Shown piece by piece: positions 11,357 to 21,788 of a stretch of DNA of 64,000 bases (the stretch's first letter is position 1; every line of letters starts with the position of its first letter). The translations under genes and the position numbers were made by a program. Location: assembly GCF_023078275.1 (NCBI RefSeq), contig NC_062971.1, positions 620,001-684,000 of the forward strand, given 5' to 3'. The stretch is from Leguminivora glycinivorella. Lineage: Eukaryota > Arthropoda > Insecta > Lepidoptera > Tortricidae. The notes below the pieces were generated by a model that saw nothing but the letters and a program-made list of their open reading frames with translations, did not search any database and was not told the DNA's origin.

Positions 11357-12227
11357 AAACGAAAATTTCTAACACGAATCACAATTTTATTGTGAACATG
11401 TTCATGATCCTAGCATACAAAACGGAGTGAGCTAGAAAATAAGATTGACTGCCGTTATCATCTGTACCCCCTGGACAACTTAGTGATAGTTAGCCAACTG
11501 TAGTAGTTCTACAATGTAAATGGTTCCCCGCGACATAGGCACAGCCTAGTGCGGAGACCCCTGAGAATGTAGAAACCTAATTCTGATAATAAACTTTCTT
11601 TCTTTCTTTCTTTTCTTCTTAAATATGACACTAGTGTATGACCCCAATGACATGCAATAAGGTGATTGAAATGATAAATCAAATTGTATTCGTTTTTCTT
11701 TAGTTTGCCGTTTGTTAGGACAATGATAACAATAGATTAGTAATAAAACTTCACCTTCTTCGGTGAACGATGTGGGCAGTTGTTCAATAACATAATACAT
11801 ATTTCACTTTTCACCATAAATTTCGTCTTACCTCCACGCGTAGTAAATGACGACGCCAGACTTTCCTACTTGAGAGTTAAGACTATTATCTTCAAGTAAC
11901 ACTGAACCGCTTGAGCGAGTGTTTCCCGCTGTCGCTTTTCACCATGCACACCGTCCAACCCCCGCATATTCGCGCAAGTGACAGATATACGACAGCGGCG
12001 GCGCCGGCGCATTCCTACAACGACCGTACAAAGCTATGTACGATCCAGTTCAAGCTTTGTGGAGAAGTTGTTAACTGTGTAAATACTGATGAAATAAAAC
12101 TATGGAAACGGATTATGGATCGGAGTAACTATCGCGGTAACCGAAGACAATATTGTGTAAATACTGGTTTAATAAGTGGAGTATATGATGGCACTCCCCA
12201 TAACGTACTTAGATCACTATATCTACT
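11357..12227. other. Non-coding stretch with one (tttc)n-tailed fragment
   Basis: 11500-11618 ends with 'gataataaactttctttctt', probably another retroelement 3' end. 11911-12227 is moderately GC-rich and open on the plus strand for over 100 codons, but shows no domain and its frame runs on into the next MITE. Confidence 0.45.
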
Positions 12228-12337
12228 TGTAAGTTTCACATTATCCGATCTGACATCGAATGTATTGATGCGCCATCTTTGCCATTTGTCACGTCCTTCC
12301 TACGTCCGATATCGGATCGGATAATGTGAAAACGCTC
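12228..12337. mobile_element. MITE 'ttatccgat' family, copy 1
   Basis: Left end ttcacattatccgatct and right end 'cgatatcggatcggataatg' plus tgaaaacgc form imperfect inverted repeats. The centre has 'gcgccatctttg'. Related copies are at 39356 and 53557. Confidence 0.82.
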
Positions 12338-12552
12338 ATACATGGGAACTACACGCCAATTCAAAGTGCAGTTCTCATTCCAAATGCAGTCGGGTGACAG
12401 TCCATCTCTACCTAACCTAAGTATGTTCATCTTAATATGTGATGTATCTTTACGCGAATATATTATTCCATTTTCATCTTGTACAGTCGACTACAAAGAG
12501 ATGTATCTATTTTTTCACCTTATTAAAAAAAATATTTAGGACATTCTTACAC

Positions 12553-12650
12553 AGACCGGCTGAGTCCCACGGTAAGCTCAAGACGGCTTGTGTTGTGGGT
12601 ACTCAGACAACGATATATATAATATACAAATACTTATATACATAGAATAT
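12553..12650 (-). mobile_element. SINE family 1 fragment (3' body)
   Basis: On the minus strand it carries 'gttgtctgagtacccacaac' and 'accgtgggactcag'. The tRNA head is absent. Confidence 0.8.
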
Positions 12651-13168
12651 TACAATACAATAAGGTAAAAAAGTGGAAAGAGATCTTTGTAGCTGACTGT
12701 ACCACTCTTTAAACGATTGTTTAGGCTCTCTCGCTTGCTGAAACTTAAATAAATTGTTAATTTCAGTCATGTTGTGTTAATGTGTGTCTAATTTTTTGTT
12801 TCAGGTAAGATTCTAAATATAAACATTCAACGGTAAATGCGCTACGCAAAACGTAAGTATAAACACTATTACGTATACAAACACGATTCACATAGGAAAT
12901 GTACCTGTCCGTAAAAACACAGGCTTAGAGTATGTACTTAATTGACTTTTTTATGCTCATATCCGATAGTTTTAAGCCACGGACGTAATGCGTGGTAAAT
13001 ACCAATTTAAGTACAGTCTTGTAGATTTTTTTAATATACTTAGTATGGGAGTTATTTACTGCACATTTCTGTCGTATAAACAAATTGTATGCATTTTTGT
13101 TTTGCTGTCGTACGGAACGAAGCGCGATTATCATTTTATTTTCAAAACCGCAACTAAAGAATGCCTAA
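12651..13168. other. Non-coding stretch holding a candidate recursive splice junction
   Basis: AT-rich. The only notable motif is at 12788-12810, listed separately. Confidence 0.4.
12788..12810 (+). promoter_or_regulatory. Juxtaposed splice acceptor/donor (candidate recursive splice site)
   Basis: CTAAT (12788-12792), a T-rich tract and cag|gtaaga with the junction at 12804/12805. This is the order branch point, polypyrimidine tract, 3' splice site, 5' splice site used at zero-length exons in long insect introns. No flanking exon is identified, so a chance match is possible. Confidence 0.3.
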
Positions 13169-13534
13169 TACACCCTGTTTTTATTGAATTCCGATAACTT
13201 TAAGGGAAGGTTAATAGATCAACTACAATTACTTTCTCTAAGGAACTAGCATCTCAACTCTTACAGTTATCGAGTAATTAAAAAAATAAAGATAATTACT
13301 GAACATGTGTGTGACAGCCTTTACCAATTTCTAATGTTATTTGTTTTGACATGTGACGTCAATCACTTAACACTAACTTGAATGTTACTCTTAAGGGTTA
13401 CTCTTAATTCATTTATTATGTATGAAAATGATGAATTTTTTTTGCGTATTTAGCTAAAACTGATATACAGGGTGGTTCCTGTTAATTAACCTAGCTACGT
13501 GTCGAATTTAACGGAAAACAAAAAAAATACGGTG
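13169..13534. mobile_element. Element with tacaccctg/cggtgta ends
   Basis: Left end 'tacaccctgtttttattgaa' resembles the left ends at 16330 and 54596; the right end is 'aaaatacggtgtata'. The inner arms are more diverged than in the 54596 copy, so this is a decayed or different subfamily. Confidence 0.55.
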
Positions 13535-13805
13535 TATAATAGCTAAATTTGCATGTACTACTATTTAATAATATGTATACGTTTGTATTTCATTATGCAA
13601 TCCGGCCCTGGTCTCTAAGTAATCAGTAACGTGTAACGACTAAAGTACAGTTAGCTAAACACTTAGTACTCGTTGTCCCACTAAAGTAGTATGCGCATAT
13701 ATTTTAGGCACTAATCAATGCACTAGAGTAATTGAATTAATTGCCTGGCGTGGCGTCGGCGCTGATTAGTTAAAATATGATTGTCGCTATTGATTGGAGT
13801 AGAGA

Positions 13806-14100
13806 TGTCAATCTTCTTCTTCTTCCTCCTACCCTTATCCCACGTTATGTGGGGTGTACAACACGTCTTCCTCTTCCAATCTTTCGTCATCTCAACACTC
13901 ACATCTTTCTTCCTCATATCCTCTTTCACCAATCCATCCAGCGTTGTTTGGGAAATCAAATTAAATGTTCATTTGCCAACCTGTCATCTTTTCCGTTATA
14001 GGCGCAACTTTCAAACTTCCCCTAATATACTCATTCCTGATCCGATCCATTCTGGTCTGCACTCTCCTTTCATCCCCACCTTTGTCGCCCAGCATTAGAT
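13806..14100 (-). mobile_element. RTE-like LINE 3'-end fragment
   Basis: On the minus strand it ends 'cgtgggataagggtaggagg' followed by (aag)n, the short-period 3' tail typical of RTE-type LINEs. The upstream part is frameshifted. Open plus-strand frames across it are by-products of the reverse strand. Confidence 0.55.
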
Positions 14101-14992
14101 CCATACAATACAACAGGCCTCACAAAATTTAAGGGGCATCCGTCGATCGCATGTTATTCTATTTTTCATGTCACGGTCGATGCTTCCGTCATTTTGGAAT
14201 AATGACCCAAGGGAGATAGAGATGTCAATGACCTAAAATAATTATCTAAAAATATCCTGGGACGGTTTACCTTTAGAATTAACATACATGTGTAGATATG
14301 AGCCCTAAACCTTCAATGAGTTCAGTCCCATCTTAAAACCGGCATCGCACTTACAACATCTCTGGAATTCCAGCCATTGATTGTCAGTTTCCATGGCAGT
14401 GTTCCATTAATTTTCCCGTTTGCCAATGATAATTATAATAGTATTGACTGTTGAAAATGATAGTATGATGCTTAACGTGTGTGTTTTATACAATTTTTTC
14501 TCAATTTACAAATAGGTACCCAAGATAATCAACATGAAAACATTTAAACCCCATTTTAAAATCAAAACCAATATCAAACGCCGCCCTTCATTTCAAAAAC
14601 TCCGCACAGTGGTGCTAATCCTCAGTAATCAGTCATAATTCGTTCGCATTAATATGTTAACTGCACAGTGCTGCGATAGGCTGGCGACGGGCCAAAATGG
14701 AAATTGCACTTTTTCCACTGATGTATGATTTCGATTGGCGACAGAGCAATACGGAACGTCATTGCCAATTCCGACTTACATTTTGACGTGAAAAACGATG
14801 TCATTTTGTTATCATTCGCCTGTGGGTCCTTACAATCGCAAATCGTAGCTACTTTGAATAAAACTAGTATCTTCTGCTGTCCATGAAAAGGCATATGTAG
14901 TAACTATGTAATAGTTATATGTTATGAACGCCGTTTGAGGTAGAAATGAAAATAGAGCTACGGATAGCGAAAAATATCACTTAGATGTCTTA
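14101..14992. other. Non-coding stretch
   Basis: No recognised element. An 81-codon minus-strand frame at 14649-14894 shows no domain. Confidence 0.4.
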
Positions 14993-15229
14993 GGCACTGG
15001 TCCCACCGCGAGCTAGTGAACTATGAGCTATCAGCTGTAAAACGAACTAAAGGATAATCATTCCCGTGCAAATAAAAGTGACACGGCGGTGTTTATAGTT
15101 ACTTGCCCAGCGGTGAACTATCAATTAAATATCGCCGTGTCTCTTTTATTTGCACGGGAGAGCTTACTTTTGTTCATTTTTTTATAGCCGAAAGCTCATA
15201 GCTTACTAGCTCGCGGTGGGACCAGTGCC
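14993..15229. mobile_element. MITE with GGCACTGGTCCC ends and TTA duplication
   Basis: The left arm ggcactggtcccaccgcgag and the right arm are inverted repeats of ~38 bp. TTA flanks both sides (14990-14992, 15230-15232). A second inner pair 'cccgtgcaaataaaag' / 'cttttatttgcacggg' makes the whole 237-bp unit foldable. The 3-bp TWA duplication and GG ends fit PIF/Harbinger MITEs. Confidence 0.92.
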
Positions 15230-15351
15230 TTAGATACTAAAATGTAGTTTTATTTTGACAGTAAATGTTGTTATAGCAACAAAGTAACTGAGATATATCG
15301 AAAACGAAATAGATCTATAAATACTTACCGTAAAAATCGTAAAATTATGGA

Positions 15352-15500
15352 TCATCATCATCATCATCATTTCAGCCATTAATCGCCCACTGCTGAGCAT
15401 AGGCCTCCCTTCGTGTACGCCACATATCCCGGTCCTGAGCTAATCTCATCCAGAAGTGCCCCGCAGTTTTTCGGATGTCGTCCACCCAACGAGCCAACGG
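15352..15500 (-). mobile_element. RTE-type LINE C-terminus with (ATG)n tail
   Basis: The minus strand reads 'ARWVDDIRKTAGHFWMR...' and '...WRTRREAYAQQWAING' with the stop at 15372-15374. This is the conserved RWxDDI...W...A.DR..W C-terminal signature of RTE reverse transcriptases. Directly after the stop comes (atg)n, the microsatellite tail of this class. Only ~40 codons remain. Confidence 0.85.
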
Positions 15501-15547
15501 ATGCCAGGCGCTTCTTACATCCGATTAGGGATAGGAATACAATCTCC

Positions 15548-15735
15548 TTAGTTTTTTTTTTATTTTATTTTTTATTATAAATGGGCTTACTCTTGACCAC
15601 AGACTAGCCAAAGGCAAAGACGTGGCCTACGATGGAGTTAGCTCGCCCAGAAGATGCCTGTTCACTCTTGATTTGAAGGTTGCCGGGTTATATGAGCACG
15701 GAAATATAGCCGCCGGCAAGGAATATATTAGTATT
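15548..15735 (-). mobile_element. Jockey/CR1-like LINE C-terminus and 3' UTR
   Basis: The minus strand reads 'SLPAAIFPCSYNPATFKSRV' followed by NRHLLGELTPS and a stop at 15627-15629, a LINE ORF2 C-terminal block. The 3' UTR contains 'ctagtctgtggtcaagagta' and ends in a poly-A run (T run near 15551-15570). The same UTR recurs at 51187-51255 and in part at 58213-58265. Confidence 0.8.
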
Positions 15736-16144
15736 GTGTTTTTTTTAAATAAATGTATGATAGCAGAATTTTGGCAATCTCGGCACACACAAGCATAACC
15801 GAAAATCATATATATTTTAAACAACTAAAATAAAAATGTGCCAGTCTCGGCTCAACAAATTATATAGCACTACTTTATACAGCTACTAAACATAGGGTGT
15901 AGTTTTATATTTAAATAAAATTTCTATGGCACAAGTACAAAACCATACGGATGCGAACGAAGTAAACTAGTCCACGAGATTTCTCCTCGCCCAAAAGGAT
16001 GGTTTGTACAATACTCACGTAAATCAGACCTTTTATAGCGTGTTTTGATTCTAATTGTTTCCTGTTCCGGTTAAGGATTTAGCTGTTTCGGTCTTTTCAT
16101 CATTTTTATTGTCTTAGACAAATCTGCATAGTCAAAGCATTAAA
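15736..16144. other. Non-coding stretch
   Basis: AT-rich; nothing recognised. Confidence 0.4.
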
Positions 16145-16315
16145 TATACATACATACATACATATAATCACGCCTGTATCCCATAAAGGGGTAGGCAGAG
16201 CACATGAACTACTAAGTTTCAGTGCCACTCTTGGCAAAAAGGGGTTGAAAGAAATCCAAATTGTGACATTGCAGTGACAGGTTGCCAGCCTCTCGCCTAC
16301 GCCACAATTTAAATA
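16145..16315 (+). mobile_element. Dispersed repeat T ('gcctgtatcccataaagggg'), copy 1
   Basis: A (taca)n lead is followed by 'gcctgtatcccataaagggg', 'taggcagagcacatgaac', 'agtgccactcttggcaaa' and 'gcagtgacaggttgccagcc'. Partial copies lie at 38380, 39217 (-) and 55806. Confidence 0.75.
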
Positions 16316-16329
16316 AATACCGTTAAATA

Positions 16330-16540
16330 TACACCGTGTTTATATTGAATTCCGTTAACTTCGGCATATAGTTTGGTCTTATAGGAAACACAATGGCATA
16401 GTTACTTTTCTTAAATTTGTATTTTTTTCTAAAAAAAAACCATACATCTGCTATATATGATTTAACTTCAATGTTGAAAAACGGGCTCTACAATTAACTT
16501 CAGACTAAGTAAGTGTCAAAACTATTTAGATGCAAAAAAA
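16330..16540 (+). mobile_element. Partial element of the tacaccgtg family
   Basis: Begins tacaccgtgtttatattgaa and follows the left arm of the 54596 element ('ccgttaacttcggcatatag', 'gaaacacaatggcatagtta', 'accatacatctgc'). No right arm is seen, so it is truncated. Confidence 0.7.
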
Positions 16541-16621
16541 GTGCCGAAACAAACACAGGATAATACATATATACCTATGAATATATATTTTTTAATAATA
16601 AATAATTAACATAACATCCGT

Positions 16622-16915
16622 TACTAAAGTTATCAAGCCGATAAAGTTCGTTTATTCATAAACGTTCACTCCACCCCACTTTGTTTTTTGAAGTTAATTT
16701 CCACTCAAGCAATTCGACTAATAGGAGAAAAAGTTCGTTTTTTTCCGTTACCTTTCTATCACACCAATGGGACGTCGATTATGAGTATGCATCGCGTAAA
16801 AATTACCCATGGTATAAAAGGGACAACTTTGAAAAAAAAAAATGGCCCCAATATTTAAAGGGACCAAAGGAACTCTATCGGCTTGATAACTTTAGTTTAC
16901 GTTTATGAATAAGCG
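16622..16915. mobile_element. MITE 'ttattcataaacg' family, copy 1
   Basis: Both ends carry 'aaagttatcaagccgataaa' in inverted orientation, and the right end finishes 'acgtttatgaataag'. In the left arm the order of the two blocks is swapped relative to the 33572 copy, suggesting internal rearrangement. An open frame across the middle (16681-16908) is incidental. Confidence 0.65.
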
Positions 16916-17447
16916 TTTGACGATTACGCCGCCATATTATTAATCGGCAGTTTAAATAATAATTAATAACCATAAAGTTTGAATTTCATAACTCAAGTTG
17001 GGTTTATGAGCCAAGGCGATGTTTTAATGATTTTCATTCATTCCTTCATTCAATACTTTTTAATGGCGTTGAAATTAATATAAGAACGCAATTAAATACA
17101 TTAAAATTTTCAAGGACTTTATTGTTTTTATTACTATTTTGAATTTACTATAAAATATCGAAATATTTACTCTAAACGAATGAATCAACATTTAAATTAT
17201 TTTTGTAAAGATTTTTTTTAATTGATTATTATAATCAGTCGGAAGGGTTTCCACGGAAGACCAGCGTCGAGATTCTTAAGTGGTATCTTGACATTAAGCT
17301 GAGTGGAGACCCTTTTTCCTAAATTTAAGCGTTTTCTGAATAATTTTTTTCTATTCTATTCTAATAATTTTATAAAATGCAATTAATGTGTATAACTAGT
17401 ACCTACTATATATTGATTTAAACTAACACGATCTTCACTCATATTAT
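16916..17447. other. Non-coding stretch
   Basis: AT-rich; a pentamer 'ctattctattct' at about 17350-17362 hints at a retroelement tail. Confidence 0.4.
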
Positions 17448-17600
17448 TAAATTAAAACGGGACTTAATCGCGTAAAACTTACGTTTTATATTTAACCCGA
17501 CGTTTCGGACATGACATTACGTCCGTGGTCACGGGTAGACTGGCTGGGAGTTGTATCAACATCTTCTAGCTGTACGAGTTTTTCGAACTACCCGCACTTG
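17448..17600 (+). mobile_element. Fragment of a dispersed repeat ('cccgacgtttcggacatgac')
   Basis: Contains 'cccgacgtttcggacatgac' and 'cgtggtcacgggtagactgg', a combination I know from lepidopteran interspersed repeats. Class unknown and only one copy here. Confidence 0.4.
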
Positions 17601-17610
17601 ATTGTCATCA

Positions 17611-17770
17611 GGGATCATCCACATATTACGTCACACCAAATTTCAGGTTTTTGGACCCCTCCCCCCCCCCCTATGTCACGCTTTTTTGTATCCCTTTAAC
17701 AGGGCTTGTCACATTTAGTATGACCCCCCCCCCTCCCCCTTACACTGTGACGTAATATATGGATGACGCC
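17611..17770. mobile_element. MITE with TCA flanks ('gggatcatcc' / 'ggatgacgcc')
   Basis: Arms 'ggatcatccacatattacgt' and 'tgacgtaatatatggatgac' are inverted repeats. tca flanks both sides (17608-17610, 17771-17773). Two C runs near 17650 and 17726 lie inside. Confidence 0.82.
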
Positions 17771-18530
17771 TCAGTCACTTTTACGCTAGGGTTGCCACTC
17801 TGCCTACATAAAAGTTTTGTGTTACACTAGTACCTACTAACTAAAAGTAATTAATGTTTTTTTTTAATTTCCGCTACTTTAAGGTTGTCTAGAACAGGTC
17901 GCTGTTTAGCGATAAGACCGCCTGTAGTTGACCTTTGTTTGTGTGCCTACTTTTCTATGTATTGATGTATTTTACTGAGTTGTGCAAGTACTTGTATTCT
18001 ATTGTACCCGTATAAACATATCGTACGTTTATTCTTGTCATTCTAAATATTAAATATTTACCATAACACAATTCTAGAAGTTATAAATAGGTAGTATTCA
18101 TAAAACTTAATTCCACCAACCATAAACACGGCTAAAAAGACGTTTCTTAAGAATTTAAATAGAAACCTCCCCTGCTAAGGCCAATAAAAAATAATATTGT
18201 GAAATTTCTAAATATTTGAGCATGAAAATGAGAAAAACATCACGGCCACTATATATTTAGTGCGGAGTAAGTGCCACTCAAAACTGTGTCTTAATTAACC
18301 AGAAACGAGGATCTGCAGCGGGCCGGCAGAGGGCGTGGTGATAGGAGGCAGCGGGAGTGATTTCATAAGCGGGTGAAACGCTTAAATTATTTGAAGCTGA
18401 TATTGGTAGTTTTGTGACAGTCATTCTTTATGATAAATTTTTGCAAAATATCTCCTCTCATATTACGAAAATGTTGTCACATCACCTTTTCGAAAGGGGA
18501 CTTTACTTCTGGAATTTCCCCTTCTTGGTT
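17771..18530. other. Non-coding stretch
   Basis: AT-rich; no recognised element. A small GC-rich patch at 18312-18355 is unexplained. Confidence 0.4.
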
Positions 18531-18703
18531 CGACGAATTCTGGTGAGGGCATTTATGTGTGTGATGAGTACGAATATTTGTTCCTGAGTCACGGATGTTT
18601 TCTATCTAATAATATGTATATCGTCGCATAGCACCCATAGTAGGTACAAGCTTTGCTTAGTTTGGGGCTAGGTGGATTTGTGTACGGTGTCCCCACAATA
18701 TTT
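18531..18703 (+). mobile_element. SINE family 1, copy 3, left part (split)
   Basis: The tRNA head is reduced to a degraded B-box remnant, but 'atttgttcctgagtcacgga', 'gcttagtttggggctaggtg' and 'tgtacggtgtccccacaata' match family 1. The tail resumes at 19044 after a nested SINE. Confidence 0.75.
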
Positions 18704-19043
18704 CATCCTCCTTGCGTTATTCCGGCATTTGCCACGGCTCATGGGAGCCTGGCGTCCGCTTTGACAACTAATCCCAAGATTTGGCGTAGGCACTGGTTTT
18801 ACGAAAGCGACTGCCGTCTGACCTTCCAACCCGGAGGGTAACTAGGCCTTATTGGGATTAGTCCGGTTTCCTCACAATGTTTTCCTTCACCGAAAAGCGA
18901 CTGGCATATATCAAATCACATTTCGCACATAAGTTCCGAAAAACTCATTGGTACGAGCCGGGGTTCGAACCCGCGACCTCCGGATCGAAAGTCGCACGCT
19001 CTTACCGCTAGGCCACCAGCGCTTGTTGTGGGGGTGGGGTGTT
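18704..19043 (-). mobile_element. tRNA-derived SINE, family 2, nested in family 1
   Basis: The minus strand begins (after a 20-bp GT/AC-rich lead) 'agcgctggtggcctagcggt' with A-box-like start, has B box 'gggttcgaaccccggctcgt', then 'gccagtcgcttttcggtgaa', 'aaatcttgggattagttg' and ends 'ataacgcaaggaggatga'. A 12-bp duplication cccacaatattt flanks it (18692-18703 and 19044-19055). Confidence 0.92.
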
Positions 19044-19269
19044 CCCACAATATTTATTTATCTAATATGAGTTTCCGCTGTCTCTAGCTCTGAGCCCCCA
19101 CCACACGCAGGTTTGCATTAAGCCCGCTGTTCATAAATTCATAATTAAATAGCGAACTACGGCCCGACTCGTTACGGCTCAAATTCTATTTAATCCGCCC
19201 ATTCACTACCACTCTTTTATTAAAAAAGTTATTTTTTATTTGCCCACTTGATACCGGCGCTTCTTTTTT
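19044..19269. other. SINE 1 tail remnant and unrecognised DNA
   Basis: 19044-19065 is the second half of the interrupted SINE 1 tail. The remainder to 19269 is not recognised. Confidence 0.5.
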
Positions 19270-19814
19270 AGGGTTCCGTAGTCAACTAGGAACCCTTATA
19301 GTTTCGCCATGTCTGTCTGTCTGTCCGTCCGTCCGTCCGTCCGCGGATAATCTCAGTAACCGTAAGCACTAGAAAGCTGAAATTTGGTACCAATATGTAT
19401 ATCAATCATGCCAACAAAGTGCAAAAATAAAAAATGGAAAAAAATGTTTTATTAGGGTACCCCCCCTACATGTAAAGTGGGGGCTGATTTTTTTTTTTCA
19501 TTCCAACCTCAACGTGTGATATAATTGTTGGATAGGTATTTAAAAATGAATAAGGGTTTACTAAGATCGATTTTTGATAATATTTATATTTTCGGAAATA
19601 ATCGCTCCTAAAGGAAAAAAAAGTGCGTCCCCCCCCTCTAACTTTTGAACCATATGTTTAAAAAATATGAAAAAAAACACAAAAGTAGAACTTTGTAAAG
19701 ACTTTCTAGGAAAATTGTTTTGAACTTGATAGGTTCAGTAGTTTTTGAGAAAAATACGGAAAACTACGGAACCCTACACTGAGCGTGGCCCGACACGCTC
19801 TTGGCCGGTTTTTT
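19270..19814 (+). mobile_element. Dispersed element 'agggttccgtag...ggccggtttt', copy 1
   Basis: Starts agggttccgtagtcaactag, then a (tgtc/cgtc)n run, 'cgcggataatctcagtaacc', 'gaaatttggtaccaatatgt', a C-run 'gtaccccccctacatgtaaa' and ends 'gacacgctcttggccggttt'. Copies at 38524, 49731 (-) and 57735. Non-coding. Confidence 0.85.
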
Positions 19815-19924
19815 GAAGACGATTCAATGCAATTGAGTTTCTTTGTGGGAGTGTGGAACTTTAGTCCTTTATGCGATTACACGTATTTATATTATCTTAT
19901 AAAATGTAACCTGACTTGATTTTA

Positions 19925-20030
19925 GAAGTGACATGTCTGGAGTTGCAAACGTCCATATACTACGGTGACTCCTTACCACCAGGCGGGCCATAAGCTTGTT
20001 TACCACCGTGTAGTATTTAAAAAAGAAATG
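19925..20030 (+). mobile_element. LINE 3' UTR fragment (type J)
   Basis: 'gtccatatactacggtgact' followed by 'ccttaccaccaggcgggcca' and 'cttgtttaccaccgtgtagt' with an A run match the 3' ends at 23096, 49466 and 52255. Confidence 0.7.
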
Positions 20031-20469
20031 TTTACTGATTAAATATGCGCTATTCTGCTGTTAGCTTCTTAGAAAATAAATGTGTCTTTGATACGCCAAG
20101 TTCTTCACTTATACTGCTTCAAGAAATGCCTTTTTACTGTTTGTCTATTCTTTTCTTTGTCTAGTTATGATCATCAGATATGCAAAATATTCAACACGAG
20201 TATCTACTGTATCGCTTTTAAACTCCGTTTAATCTAGTTAGTACACGTTGAATTGCAATAGTTAGTCTAGGACAATACCCCTTCAGGAGCCGTCCATAGA
20301 CTTTACAATAACAGATAAAGACCAAACAATAAATTAAATCACAAGGAATGATAATAAAACCATCAAGAGCAAATTTATGAACAAACAAGCTGTACGTGCG
20401 ACAACAGAAAAACAACTTTCACACCAGCACGCGAGCTTACGCAAAGCATTTAAAAGCGCTAATTACCAC
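20031..20469. other. Non-coding stretch
   Basis: Nothing recognised; a 65-codon minus-strand frame at 20218-20415 has no domain. Confidence 0.4.
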
Positions 20470-21145
20470 CATTCTCAAAAAAACTTTAAACAGCCGTATT
20501 CTATACAATACTGCTGTGACTTACCGCCTTTTTAACTTGTTTTTCAAAAACTGAGCACTTTAATTATCGAAACTGCAGTATACCCCTGCAATATCCTTGT
20601 ACTTTACGGCCCTTTTAAGTTGTCTACTGTTTTTAAAGTTATTTACTAAGCAGTGTAAATTATTGAAACTGCCATATAGTCATGCAATGGCTATGTTAGT
20701 TTTTTGAATTCTGCCTTTTAAAATAATTACAGTTTTTTGAATTCTGCCTTTTAAAATACTTACCAAAAAAACGATTATTGCAAATATCGCATATCAATGC
20801 TTTTGTAGTACTGCTTTTTAACATTATGATTTTAAAAGTTATTTACTCAGTGCAAACTTACTTATATAAAACTGCGGTATGGGTATACATATGTATATGC
20901 AAAAGCTATTTAAGTTCTATATGTCTTGCTGTAAAAGTTATTTAATCAGCACTTTGAATTATTAAAACTGTCGTATTATCCGCATAGTACATACATTCTT
21001 TCAAAATTGTATTTATAAAAGTTACTTAGAACGTCAAATTATTAAAACTGCAGTATACTCATGCAATATCTTTGTTACTTACGGTTTTTAAGTCCTGTTT
21101 TTAAATTTCCTGAGCACTTTAAATTTTCGAAACTCGGTAACAATA
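20470..21145 (+). repeat. Degenerate tandem array, ~100-bp unit
   Basis: The motif 'actgcagtatac..atgcaat' recurs at about 20571, 20668, 20872, 20967 and 21049 (spacings ~97, ~204, ~95, ~82), each preceded by 'gagcactttaaattattgaa'-like sequence and followed by 'ttacggcctttttaag'-like sequence. A separate 30-bp duplication ('ttttttgaattctgcctttt') lies at 20700-20755. Confidence 0.8.
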
Positions 21146-21655
21146 TCCATTTTAATGAAGTGTTCGGAAACTGAGGAAGCTGTCGGTTAATTTAGTTACG
21201 GAGTTAAGTTAAAGTTTGGATAACAATCGGGCCCTTTCGAGTTTAAGTAAATGATGTTACAGTACAGTTTGGTGTTGCTACTATTTTGCACTTATTGTCA
21301 CAATTATTATAATGTGAATATCGGGATTAAGATTCATCAAATAACTGGCCAATCCAAGATTTTCTGATTGTTTATATGGTATTTTCAACATCAAAACCAA
21401 CTTTTTTTTTTATCAATATCATGATGGCCCCGGCAAGGCCAGAGGTCGCAGGTTCGAGTCCTGCCGGAGGTATGATTTTTTCCATTTTTCGTTTAATTTA
21501 TCAAAACCAAAGTTCGAAGGTAACATAATATTAAATAGGAAACAAAATATGAAACCTTACCTAGCTCCTGCAATAGTTATAATTCTGTGGGTGGATAAAT
21601 AATATTTATTACACCTCAGGTGGTTTTTATTACAATCAAATACAAAATTTGTACA
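21146..21655. other. Non-coding stretch with a tRNA T-arm remnant
   Basis: 21450-21470 contains gcaggttcgagtcctgc, a perfect 5-bp T-stem with 7-base loop, but no acceptor, D-arm or anticodon arm. It is probably a SINE head fragment. Confidence 0.5.
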
Positions 21656-21788
21656 TTTGACCAAAAAGACTAGAAAATTAAAAAGTGGCAACATTGTAGT
21701 GTGATAACTTTCAAACCAATATGTGTGAGAAAACTGGACGACACTAGGATGTTGCCACTTTTTAATTAGCTACGCTTTATGGTCAGAC
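21656..21788. mobile_element. MITE with 'aattaaaaagtggcaacat' arms
   Basis: 'aaattaaaaagtggcaacat' at left and 'atgttgccactttttaatta' at right are inverted repeats, and the outer parts (tgaccaaaaagac / ttatggtca) also match loosely. Confidence 0.75.

Noticed and set aside
11911..12324. 137-codon plus-strand frame
   Set aside because: No domain, and its last third reads through a MITE end. The slightly GC-rich start may be a promoter or exon relic but nothing supports a gene.
13781..14098. 105-codon plus-strand frame rich in F/S/L
   Set aside because: It is the antisense of a decayed RTE-like LINE 3' end.
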